DNA of 29,849 nt from a virus, in the IMG/VR virus record IMGVR_UViG_3300017527_000346, positions 1 to 29,849 of that record; one strand, given 5' to 3'. This document shows, piece by piece, positions 6,579 to 12,941 of this stretch. A model generated the notes under the pieces. The model worked only from the letters and a program-made list of their open reading frames with translations, was not told the DNA's origin and did no database searches. The position numbers were made by a program, and so were the translations under genes. How positions within the stretch are numbered: the first letter of the stretch is position 1; each line of letters begins with the position of its first letter.

Positions 6579-6944
6579 ATGTCTGATACCTGGTGCGATA
6601 TGATAACCAGTTATTATAAACAACCAGTATTTAAAAGCCGCGGTTATTTAAAGTATATCCGGTTATTGGATTGCGCTGCATGTGGTAGCTCTCTTAATAT
6701 CGAAGCCCACCATGAAAGCTTTATGTGTTATAAAGCCCGCGGCGATAAAAGCTTAATCCCTGATAGTCATGCCATCCCTCTTTGTGTCCATTGCCACATC
6801 CCTAAGCGCCATCAGTGGGGATATAAAACGTTCTGGAAGTTCGTAAACCGCGACCCTAAGATATTGATAATTAACTATTTAACGGGATACCTACATGAAC
6901 ATAAAAGAACTTTCAATCGACAAATTAAATCCAGCCGCATATAA
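6579..6944 (+). CDS. HNH-like nuclease, DUF968-type
   Basis: I start this gene at ATG 6579 (121 residues) instead of the TTG at 6558 inside the hairpin stem. It carries YLKYIRLLDCAACGS (Cys32, Cys35), IEAHHES (His44-His45), DSHAIPLCVHCH (Asp62, Cys69, Cys72) and a basic tail. That is the zinc-supported HNH layout of DUF968-like phage proteins (a C..CG knuckle, a.HH, and then..PLC..CH). It probably cuts or binds branched or double-stranded DNA during phage recombination or replication. The last 50 bases overlap the ParB-like gene in another frame. Confidence 0.75.
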   Translation: MSDTWCDMITSYYKQPVFKSRGYLKYIRLLDCAACGSSLNIEAHHESFMCYKARGDKSLIPDSHAIPLCVHCHIPKRHQWGYKTFWKFVNRDPKILIINYLTGYLHEHKRTFNRQIKSSRI

Positions 6945-7524
6945 CCCTCGTAAAGATCTCACACCGGATGACCCTGAATATCAGGCGATAAAACGCTCAA
7001 TAACCGAGTTTGGGCTTGTGGACCCTGTTATATGGAACCAGGCCACCGGAAATATAGTAGGTGGCCACCAGCGATTTAAAGTTTTAAAAGAGATGGGCCA
7101 CAAAAAATGTATGGTCTCCGTGGTCGATCTAACCGAAAAAGCTGAAGCCGTTTTAAATGTTGTCCTAAACAAGGCATCCGGTGAGTGGGACTACCCAAAA
7201 TTAAAAGACTTGATAGCTGAAATTGATACCGGGGAGTTTGATATTGAGCTTACTGGGTTTAATCAGAACGAAATGGACCAATTATTCAGTTGGGGCACCT
7301 ATGGGGATCCGCAAGATGATTGGAAAGGAATGCCGGAATTTAATCAGGAGGATAAAAAATTTTATAGGGTATTAAAAGTATATCTTGAAACAGAACAGGA
7401 CTTTTTAGATTTTGCTGAAAAAATAAAGCAAGATATATCTAAAAAAGCAAGATATATTTACCATCCAAAGCAAATAATTGATTACACTTTAAGCAAAAAA
7501 TTACTAAATACTGATGAATCCTGA
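6895..7524 (+). CDS. ParB-like nuclease-domain protein
   Basis: The N-terminus has the ParB/sulfiredoxin fold signature: LSIDKLNPAAYNPRKDL with NPR at 17-19, then I..FGLVDPVIWN and the catalytic-type loop GGHQRF at 56-61. The start ATG overlaps the preceding gene by 50 bases but is required to include the conserved NPR strand. Residues from about 150 on (YRVLKVYLETEQDFLDFAEK) form the second domain often attached to phage ParB-like proteins and DNA methylases. The DNA becomes clearly more AT-rich from about 7340, at this domain junction. The stop overlaps the glycosyltransferase start by 11 bases, indicating a joint function in DNA modification (inference). Confidence 0.85.
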   Translation: MNIKELSIDKLNPAAYNPRKDLTPDDPEYQAIKRSITEFGLVDPVIWNQATGNIVGGHQRFKVLKEMGHKKCMVSVVDLTEKAEAVLNVVLNKASGEWDYPKLKDLIAEIDTGEFDIELTGFNQNEMDQLFSWGTYGDPQDDWKGMPEFNQEDKKFYRVLKVYLETEQDFLDFAEKIKQDISKKARYIYHPKQIIDYTLSKKLLNTDES

Positions 7525-8356
7525 ATACCCAATATTTATCCCAACCAAAGGACGATGGGAAAAGCCCCTAACAATAAATACCTTTAAAAAAATAGGAGTC
7601 CCATTCAAAATAGTAATTGAAGGTCAGGAATATAAACAGTATTCGGAAATAGTTGATCCGGAAAATATTATTGTATTACCACACCAAAACAAAGGTTTAG
7701 CAGTTACAAGAAATTGGATATGGAATTATGCAGAAAGTCTTAAAACAGAACGCTTTTGGACTTTTGATGATAATATTAAAAAATTTTGTAGATTAAATAA
7801 TAATGAAAAATGGACTTGTCTTTCTGGTACTTTCCTAAAAATAATCGAAGATTTTGTAGATAGATATAAGAATGTAGATATTGCAGGTATGGAATATGAT
7901 TATTTTGTTCCTAAAAAAGAACGCAGCAAAGCATATTCTATAAATAAACGTATTTATTCAAATATGTTAATTAATACTTTTGCAAAAGATCAAAAGGGCA
8001 ACCCGCTTAGAAATGAATGTTTTTATAATGATGATACTGATCTATGTATTCGAGTATTAAAAAATAAGCGATGTACCATTTTATTTTATATATTTTTGGC
8101 CAAAAAAAAACCTACTTTAAAAATGAAAGGCGGGATGACAGATTATTATGAAAAGACCAATAAACGATATGAATTTGCAAAAGAGTTGGTTGATAAACAT
8201 CCAGATATCTGTAAGATTGTGAAACGATATGGACGGTGGCACCACAGAGTAAATTATGAACCATTCGCTAATAACCGGCTAATATTAAAAGATGGTATAG
8301 ATATACCCAAAGGTACAAATAATTATGGAATGAATTTAAAAGTTGTTGACATTTAG
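7514..8356 (+). CDS. TET-associated / GREB1-type glycosyltransferase
   Basis: This 280-residue protein has the features of the TAGT (TET/JBP-associated) glycosyltransferase family: YPIFIPTKGRWEKPLT at 5-20, a strand VPFKIVIEGQE at 29-39, NKGLAVTRNWIWNYA at 59-73, and the metal- and sugar-binding FWTFDDN at 81-87, followed by a second acidic NDDTDLCIRVL and MKGGMTDYY. These enzymes are proposed, from comparative genomics, to glycosylate hydroxymethylated pyrimidines in phage DNA. No oxygenase or hydroxymethylase that would make the substrate is in the window. The gene is strikingly AT-rich compared with its neighbours, suggesting recent transfer with the ParB C-terminal part. The last residues overlap the -35 of a downstream promoter. 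Confidence 0.8.
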   Translation: MNPEYPIFIPTKGRWEKPLTINTFKKIGVPFKIVIEGQEYKQYSEIVDPENIIVLPHQNKGLAVTRNWIWNYAESLKTERFWTFDDNIKKFCRLNNNEKWTCLSGTFLKIIEDFVDRYKNVDIAGMEYDYFVPKKERSKAYSINKRIYSNMLINTFAKDQKGNPLRNECFYNDDTDLCIRVLKNKRCTILFYIFLAKKKPTLKMKGGMTDYYEKTNKRYEFAKELVDKHPDICKIVKRYGRWHHRVNYEPFANNRLILKDGIDIPKGTNNYGMNLKVVDI

Positions 8357-8397
8357 GCCGTTTGATTTTATCATGGTTGTATGAAAGTTGAACGGCC
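8346..8397 (+). promoter_or_regulatory. Near-consensus promoter with an operator-like dyad
   Basis: TTGACA (8346-8351), 17 bases, TATCAT (8369-8374) match the sigma-70 consensus at 11 of 12 positions. GGCCGTT (8356-8362) and AACGGCC (8391-8397) form an inverted repeat centred on the -10/start region, well placed for a repressor or as a 5' hairpin. The predicted start is near 8381, again at an ATG. Confidence 0.7.
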
Positions 8398-8524
8398 AAA
8401 AATGTTAAAAAGAATTGACCCGTGCAGGGAATACCTGCTCGCGCTTGGCCGTGCGACTTTCGGAAGTCAATATTGCAAAGCGAAGCCCCTCGGAGAAATC
8501 CTTGGGGCTTTCGTGCGTTATTGA
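8381..8524 (+). CDS. Possible leaderless 47-aa protein
   Basis: The frame starts with the ATG at the predicted +1 of the 8346 promoter, has a second in-frame ATG at 8402, and runs to TGA at 8522. It begins MKVERPKMLKRIDPCREYLL and contains ALGRATFGSQYCKAKPLGE. It has two cysteines and a net positive charge. No SD precedes either ATG. The region is much more GC-rich than the gene before it. The same bases also form an RNA-like fold, so coding is uncertain; I do not recognise the protein. Confidence 0.35.
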   Translation: MKVERPKMLKRIDPCREYLLALGRATFGSQYCKAKPLGEILGAFVRY

Positions 8525-8599
8525 CCCGAAGCCAACCGCCCTTGCGACCAGGGCCAACACGTCTGATCAAGCCGGACCTATGTTGATAAAACGGGTTAA
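8414..8599 (+). ncRNA. Candidate structured RNA with alternative closing helices
   Basis: TTGACCCGT (8415-8423) can pair with ACGGGTTAA (8591-8599) as a nine-pair helix with one G-U. Inside are hairpins GCAGG/CCTGC (8424-8438), GACTT/AAGTC with a TCGG loop (8455-8468), AAGCCCC/GGGGCTT (8483-8510) and GCCCT/AGGGC (8538-8554), and TTGGCC (8445-8450) could pair with GGCCAA (8552-8557). A second TTGACCCG (8521-8528) competes for the same 3' strand. I do not recognise a known class. Confidence 0.35.
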
Positions 8600-8614
8600 A
8601 ATGTGACAATTCCT

Positions 8615-8760
8615 TTTATTTACCCTAAGTTTTCAAGGTAAAAACAGGGTAACGGGACCCAATGTGAAAGCATTGGTCGGGATCGGCCTCCTGTAATCGA
8701 AAAGGCTCAGGTGGGAAATGGGGCAGCCTTAAAAATGCCGCCGGATAAAGGTTTGTTTCG
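8615..8760 (+). ncRNA. Weak cobalamin-riboswitch-like stretch
   Basis: TTACCCT/AGGGTAA (8620-8626 with 8646-8652), a CCAATG/CATTGG hairpin (8659-8676), CTGTAATCG (8691-8699), GGTGGGAA (8710-8717) and GCCGGATAAAGG-like bases (8740-8751) occur in the order of the cobalamin riboswitch core (AGGGAA, P5-type hairpin, CTGTAA, GGGAA, B12 box). The matches are imperfect, the element is short, and no plus-strand gene follows, so this is a suggestion only. Confidence 0.18.
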
Positions 8761-8848
8761 GATTAGCTTGATTTGATTTTAATAAAAACCATTTAAAGGC
8801 TTTTGCTATTTTATACAGGTCACTAAACGGTCATAGATAATTTGTGTT

Positions 8849-8887
8849 AAAAATGAGGGGTTAAGGATGGATGAGTTCCCTAACCCC
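8849..8887 (-). terminator. Terminator of the minus-strand tail/lysis operon
   Basis: On the minus strand GGGGTTA (8887-8881) pairs with TAACCCC (8863-8857); two to three bases later comes a run of five T (8853-8849). It lies about 50 bases beyond the last minus-strand gene. Confidence 0.6.
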
Positions 8888-8893
8888 CCGTGA

Positions 8894-8923
8894 AAGACCA
8901 CCTAGAGGGGGATAGGTGATCTT
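8894..8923 (-). terminator. Strong hairpin after the last minus-strand gene
   Basis: On the minus strand AAGATCACCTA and TAGGTGGTCTT form an 11-bp stem with one G-U pair and an eight-base loop. Only three T residues follow, so it is either a weak terminator or an RNA 3'-end stabiliser. It fits the minus strand better than the plus strand, where a C-A mismatch replaces the G-U pair. Confidence 0.5.
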
Positions 8924-8933
8924 GGCCCGGCTA

Positions 8934-9122
8934 TTATTCTTTAATGTCCGGCTTTTTCCGTCCCGTTGCCAGCCCTGCGATTCCAACACCTAACCCGGTA
9001 ACAAATGAATACATGGCGACCGTATCAGCCTCCATAGCCCACCCTACGAGTAGGCCAATTATTCCAAGCAGGACAAGACCAGCAATAGCCAAATCTTTAT
9101 CGTCGAAATTAGGTGTCTTCAT
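8934..9122 (-). CDS. Small two-span membrane protein, holin-like
   Basis: The 62-residue protein has a charged N-terminus (MKTPNFDDKD), two hydrophobic segments (about 11-28 and 36-54) separated by a short acidic loop (AMEAD), and a basic, polar C-terminus (GRKKPDIKE). Size and topology suit a small holin or an antiholin, but no family is recognised. The SD GGAGG lies eight bases before the ATG, inside the end of the previous gene. It is the last gene of the operon. Confidence 0.65.
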   Translation of the reverse strand: MKTPNFDDKDLAIAGLVLLGIIGLLVGWAMEADTVAMYSFVTGLGVGIAGLATGRKKPDIKE

Positions 9123-9125
9123 CGT

Positions 9126-9284
9126 TTAATCCTCCACGTCGATCTCAACATTAATCAACTCGATAATACCGACAATCAACTCTTTTTGCTCATCCTTTGT
9201 GATTTTGCCGTCCACAAATGCCCTGGCAAACCAGCCAGCCACAAACGCACCAACACCAAAATATTGATACCATTTCAGATCCAT
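9126..9284 (-). CDS. 52-aa small protein with N-terminal hydrophobic segment
   Basis: The ATG at 9284 follows a perfect SD (AAAAGGAGGTAATAAA). The protein begins MDLKWYQYFGVGAFVAGWFA, a hydrophobic, aromatic segment that could span or dip into the membrane, then has DGKITKDEQKEL, an EF-hand-like acidic loop, and an acidic helix to the end. It stops three bases before the start of the next gene, whose SD it contains. It may work with the neighbouring membrane proteins in lysis (inference). Confidence 0.7.
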   Translation of the reverse strand: MDLKWYQYFGVGAFVAGWFARAFVDGKITKDEQKELIVGIIELINVEIDVED

Positions 9285-9323
9285 TTTATTACCTCCTTTT
9301 GGATAGTAGTACAGACATGCGTC

Positions 9324-9629
9324 CTACTGTTCTATATCGATATAAAACTTTTCGCTTCTGAAATGCACTTGTTTTTCCATCCAACCAAATATTTTATACG
9401 ATAGAGACCCTTCCCACGCGTACAGTGTTCCATTTTTTGCAATCTGAGGGCAGGCATCTATCTCAGGAAGTTTGTAATAAACTACAATTTTTTTCTTGCC
9501 TTTACTCATGTCAATTCTTTTTGATATTTTATATATCTCTTCTTCGGCGTCTCCCCGGTATCTGATTAATTCGAGTATGACATCTGCATTCAGGTCTATT
9601 AGGGCTCGACGGTTAAAGCTGAGCTCCAT
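9324..9629 (-). CDS. Hypothetical protein, 101 aa
   Basis: This soluble-looking protein (MELSFNRRALIDLNADVILE, then a charged helix EEEIYKISKRIDMSKGKKK and beta strands IVVYYKLPEI) is not recognised. It has no signal peptide or membrane segment. The start follows GAGGAA and lies four bases after the stop of the preceding small membrane gene, so translation is coupled. About 39 bases separate it from the next gene. Confidence 0.7.
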   Translation of the reverse strand: MELSFNRRALIDLNADVILELIRYRGDAEEEIYKISKRIDMSKGKKKIVVYYKLPEIDACPQIAKNGTLYAWEGSLSYKIFGWMEKQVHFRSEKFYIDIEQ

Positions 9630-9633
9630 TTCC

Positions 9634-9771
9634 TCACCGGGCGCGAATCTCTTTTTTTTCTATTTTATATGGTAACTCCTGCGTGTACCAGGGGATTGTG
9701 TAACACACTATATGCGCCACCATTACCAATAAAACCAATCCCAGGAAAACGGTTGCCAGTTTATCGATCAT
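9634..9771 (-). CDS. 45-aa single-span membrane protein
   Basis: The ATG at 9771 overlaps the stop of the XhlA-like gene (ATGA). The frame begins MIDKLATVFLGLVLLVMVAH, a single N-terminal membrane segment, followed by a short polar, basic tail (ELPYKIEKKEIRAR). The position directly after the XhlA-like gene suggests a lysis-related partner such as a small holin or an i-spanin-like peptide, but it is too short for confident assignment. Confidence 0.6.
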   Translation of the reverse strand: MIDKLATVFLGLVLLVMVAHIVCYTIPWYTQELPYKIEKKEIRAR

Positions 9772-9968
9772 AACACCGCCTTTACTACCGCTGCTATAAC
9801 TCCTGCCAAAATTAGCATTACCATGCCATAAACTAGGCGCTGAATCGGTTGGAACTCAAACCGGGTGATATAGTTTTTATCGAGTTTTTGATCAATCGTA
9901 TCGATTTTTTTTATCAAATACTCCAGATGGATAGGCATATTATCTTCGGTAATCTCAATATCCAGCAT
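9768..9968 (-). CDS. XhlA-like coiled-coil/membrane protein
   Basis: The protein has 66 residues: an N-terminal acidic helix with heptad pattern (LEYLIKKIDTIDQKLDKNYI), the characteristic Y-I-T-R-x-E-F-x-P-I-x-R-L-V-Y-G stretch, and a C-terminal membrane helix (MVMLILAGVIAAVVKAVL). This architecture is that of XhlA-type haemolysin/holin-associated proteins in phage lysis cassettes. No endolysin is adjacent. It starts 10 bases after the beta-helix gene. Confidence 0.75.
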   Translation of the reverse strand: MLDIEITEDNMPIHLEYLIKKIDTIDQKLDKNYITRFEFQPIQRLVYGMVMLILAGVIAAVVKAVL

Positions 9969-9978
9969 ATAACTCGCC

Positions 9979-11619
9979 TCAGTGTATTATGATTATTGCT
10001 TGCCGTGGATAAAAATAATCAACTACGTGTTGGGTTGGATCGGTCTCCCGCAAACTTCCATTTGTGCCAAGGTTTAGGCTGCCGCTGTTATAAACATAGG
10101 CGTTCGCATTCGTCAACGCAACATATCGTGGATAATAATCGTCTGTATATACATCGTTGTCGTAAATTGCATTGTTGCGCGTAATAAAGCCTTCTGATGG
10201 CCCATAGCCTTTATCGTAGGTCTGGTTCCAAATACCTCCGCAAGTATTGTTTCGGACGATATTATAGGCTGTGGGTTCACTTGCAAAGGTATCCGTAATA
10301 TTGCCATAGGCGTTCACATAACCATCCAAGCTAGTGATTGATATTCCCATTCCCTCGGTCCAGTCTAATCTTGGCAGCACATTGTTTTCCACCAAATTCT
10401 CAAGAGCCATACCTTCCAGCACAATGGATGTGGCAGCAAACCCCTCGTCTCCAAATGTATTATTGTGTATCCAGTTGTGGCGAAAAGCCATGCCGATGAC
10501 AACCGTATCACCAACTCCCAGATTGGATATTTCTGATTTCAGCGTGAAGGTGTTTGCGGAATGAGACTCTATTAAGGCATGGTTGCCGTAAGTGTCGTCT
10601 CTATTTGGAATCGCTGTCATATAATAGCCGGAGTATAAATTGCCCACACCTGTCCACTCCCCCCCACTATTATTTAAGGTAACAGTCGTTCCACTTATTG
10701 ATGCAATTGTATCTCGCTCAACAATTGAGACGTTTGTGGTGATGGTTGGTGAACCTGAAACATCATATGAGATCCCTTCCTGACATCTTCTCTCGACATA
10801 ATTATACGAGACTTCATTATCTTCATAATTAGCATCAGGATCGGCGGTATAGTGGTCCCTTGAAGGATAGTCAACAGTAAAACGGTCGTCATCCCATGTA
10901 CGACTTCCAGAAAAATAGAACCCCACCCATCCACCCTTGACGTGGTTGTTATAGATTTTGTTCCTAGATCCCGCATTTATGACAAACCCCTTTCCCGTGG
11001 GTGCAGTAGGATTAATTTCTGGCTGACATTCGCTATGAGGAATTCCCTCAAACTGGTTATACCCTAACTCCGAATCGCAAACAAAGCCCCAATAAACACT
11101 TGCCCATCCATATTCTCGACTACAGTTAAAGTAGCTTCGCAAAACCTTGTTATACCGGACTTTTGACTCATGATTACCCGCAACGACAATGTGGCGGGCT
11201 GCGAAGTCAAAACGTCCATCTTGAATCGTGACATTATCCACCTCAACATAGATAGTGGAATGAAAAACCGGCTCAATGGAATGGCTCATCGTCTCCGGGT
11301 CATAATCACCGGGCTCATAAAGATCAATCGTGATGCCAGACACAGGGTGCAAATCATAACCACCGCCCCATGACCCTTTGACATACACGACATCGTCAGA
11401 GTCCAGCTTGCTTGCATTATCAGTGGCACTCCAGTTTCCAGACTCATTGAAATTACTGGCAGACATGGCGTCCCCGTCAGAATCCGGCAACACCTCCCAC
11501 GTTCCCGTGTCGCTAGCGTTTCCCCCCGCGCCTGTTGTCCTTAAATAATAATATTGTGTGGTCGCAAGCGCATTGCCCGCCCAAAACAAAATCAAAACTA
11601 TAATAAATAGTTTTTTCAT
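9979..11619 (-). CDS. Secreted right-handed beta-helix protein
   Basis: The 546-residue protein opens with a Sec-type signal peptide (MKKLFIIVLILFWAGNALA). The rest is Asn/Asp/Gly-rich with many N-N or N-x turns (NKIYNNHVKGG, NEVSYNYVERR, HNWIHNNTFGD, NIVRNNTCGG), as in pectate-lyase-like parallel beta-helices. These folds occur in phage tailspikes and depolymerases that bind or cut surface polysaccharide. No catalytic set can be named. The start overlaps the upstream stop (TGATG). The signal peptide is unusual for a virion protein assembled in the cytoplasm. Confidence 0.8.
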   Translation of the reverse strand: MKKLFIIVLILFWAGNALATTQYYYLRTTGAGGNASDTGTWEVLPDSDGDAMSASNFNESGNWSATDNASKLDSDDVVYVKGSWGGGYDLHPVSGITIDLYEPGDYDPETMSHSIEPVFHSTIYVEVDNVTIQDGRFDFAARHIVVAGNHESKVRYNKVLRSYFNCSREYGWASVYWGFVCDSELGYNQFEGIPHSECQPEINPTAPTGKGFVINAGSRNKIYNNHVKGGWVGFYFSGSRTWDDDRFTVDYPSRDHYTADPDANYEDNEVSYNYVERRCQEGISYDVSGSPTITTNVSIVERDTIASISGTTVTLNNSGGEWTGVGNLYSGYYMTAIPNRDDTYGNHALIESHSANTFTLKSEISNLGVGDTVVIGMAFRHNWIHNNTFGDEGFAATSIVLEGMALENLVENNVLPRLDWTEGMGISITSLDGYVNAYGNITDTFASEPTAYNIVRNNTCGGIWNQTYDKGYGPSEGFITRNNAIYDNDVYTDDYYPRYVALTNANAYVYNSGSLNLGTNGSLRETDPTQHVVDYFYPRQAIIIIH

Positions 11620-12941
11620 CAGCTTTCCGGTATGTAGTAATGTATTCTAAGATGTAACTGGGTGCAGGTTCCCTCCGGATCTGCCCCAAATGATAGGTAA
11701 ATTGTCTTGCCTGTTGCTACCACTCCGTTTCCGGCCATGTTGGTATTCGTGTCCTCAGAAGCATTGCCGGTTGTGGTATCCATTACGTCTATCAGCGTTT
11801 GACTCCCACCAGGGAAAGCACCCCCGGCCACCGCATCAGCGTATTTTAAATCCAAGTCCATCTCGACATCCGGATCGGCCACATTGCAATCGACATACCA
11901 TTTTGTTATGACTATACCATCGGGAAATCTATCAGAGTGCAAGTCCATTAACCAAACCTCGGCATCTGAATCATACCAGGTGCCAGGATCAAAAGTTGGC
12001 TGCATTATCTGGATTGAGGGTATAGCGATTTCCACAGTACCGTCATAATATGCGAGCTGCCGTTGCGTGCTATCAACCGCTATCTCTCCAGCAGCGTCAA
12101 CCGCCACATCACCGGCTGTATTGGGGACCTCAAGCGAAGTTGCCCCACCAAAATCATAGGCGTTGGCTCCCGCCGTCCCGCCGCCTACCTGTGATATGCT
12201 TGTTATCGTAATGTCATCGGCTACATCTGCATCTGGTACATCAGTCCCATCCGCACGGTAAACATATTTTGCGCCTATCGTGACCGCCGTTGGTATGTCC
12301 GTACCCCATGCCGGGTTAGTATCCGCGCCGCCACCTATAAGTAGTTGCGTTGTGAGGCCATCAGCAAGCACTTCAACGGCTCCCGTACCAGCACCAACTA
12401 ATAGTCCACCATCATTTAGTGTTCCAACACCAACTCCACCAGCGGGAACTCCAATCTGTGTGCCGGGAGAAGTATTAATAATAGCTATAATCTCATCATC
12501 GGTATCTACCAGGCCAGCCACGGCGTCGAGTTCACCCTGACTTGCTATGTCCGTTTCACCGTCTAGTAGATCCAACTCGGAAGAACCTAACGTTTCTGCA
12601 ATACCACCGAGGGCTGCCCATTGGTTGGCTGAAATAGTAGTTGCTCCAATGGTTTGTAATTGTTGAAATTCTACAAGAGTAACCGTAGCACCATCAAGTG
12701 GGGTATTTATTTCTAATGCAGTTGCCGTGATATCCGCTAAATCTGTAATTTCAATCAATGAGAATATATCGGCCAACGTTTCCATACCGCTTGTACCTGA
12801 GCCACCAGGCGTTGATACCGGTACCTCATCTGTTGCAACAGCCACCTTTTTACTCTGGTCCTCTAACGATACATCGGCACCATAAGTGGCGGATACTGTC
12901 GCAAATAATAAAACTATAATAATTTTTATTAATCGTTCCAT
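11619..12941 (-). CDS. Secreted fibre-like structural protein
   Basis: The 440-residue protein has an N-terminal signal peptide (MERLIKIIIVLLFATVSATYGA), then low-complexity, Ala/Gly/Thr/Asp-rich segments with repeated short strands (EITDLADITATALEINTPLD, GVGVGTLNDGGLLVGAG) that resemble fibrous tail or collar proteins, and a C-terminal beta-sandwich-like domain (from about residue 310) containing PDVEMDLDLKYADAV and HLRIHYYIP. The start ATG lies inside the last codons of the preceding gene (13-base overlap) with GGGGAGG as ribosome binding site. Function as receptor-binding fibre is an inference from neighbours. Confidence 0.75.
   Translation of the reverse strand: MERLIKIIIVLLFATVSATYGADVSLEDQSKKVAVATDEVPVSTPGGSGTSGMETLADIFSLIEITDLADITATALEINTPLDGATVTLVEFQQLQTIGATTISANQWAALGGIAETLGSSELDLLDGETDIASQGELDAVAGLVDTDDEIIAIINTSPGTQIGVPAGGVGVGTLNDGGLLVGAGTGAVEVLADGLTTQLLIGGGADTNPAWGTDIPTAVTIGAKYVYRADGTDVPDADVADDITITSISQVGGGTAGANAYDFGGATSLEVPNTAGDVAVDAAGEIAVDSTQRQLAYYDGTVEIAIPSIQIMQPTFDPGTWYDSDAEVWLMDLHSDRFPDGIVITKWYVDCNVADPDVEMDLDLKYADAVAGGAFPGGSQTLIDVMDTTTGNASEDTNTNMAGNGVVATGKTIYLSFGADPEGTCTQLHLRIHYYIPES

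Larger units (their letters stand above)
8357..8933. other. 577-base intergenic region between convergent operons
   Basis: No conventional gene is visible here. The region holds the start of a plus-strand transcript, a putative small ORF, two stretches with RNA-like folding (8414-8599 and 8615-8760), an AT-rich, apparently featureless stretch (about 8761-8848), and the terminator-like hairpins of the minus-strand operon. Open frames on both strands between 8268 and 8609 lack ribosome binding sites. Confidence 0.7.

Noticed and set aside
8415-8606. 63-codon plus-strand frame in the intergenic region
   Set aside because: It starts without an SD in the middle of the more plausible 8381 frame and the folded stretch; its composition is not convincing.
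8268-8609. 113-codon minus-strand frame across the end of the glycosyltransferase gene
   Set aside because: It overlaps a convincing gene by about 90 bases, has no ribosome binding site and an unusual composition (many Trp, His, Leu); probably a shadow.
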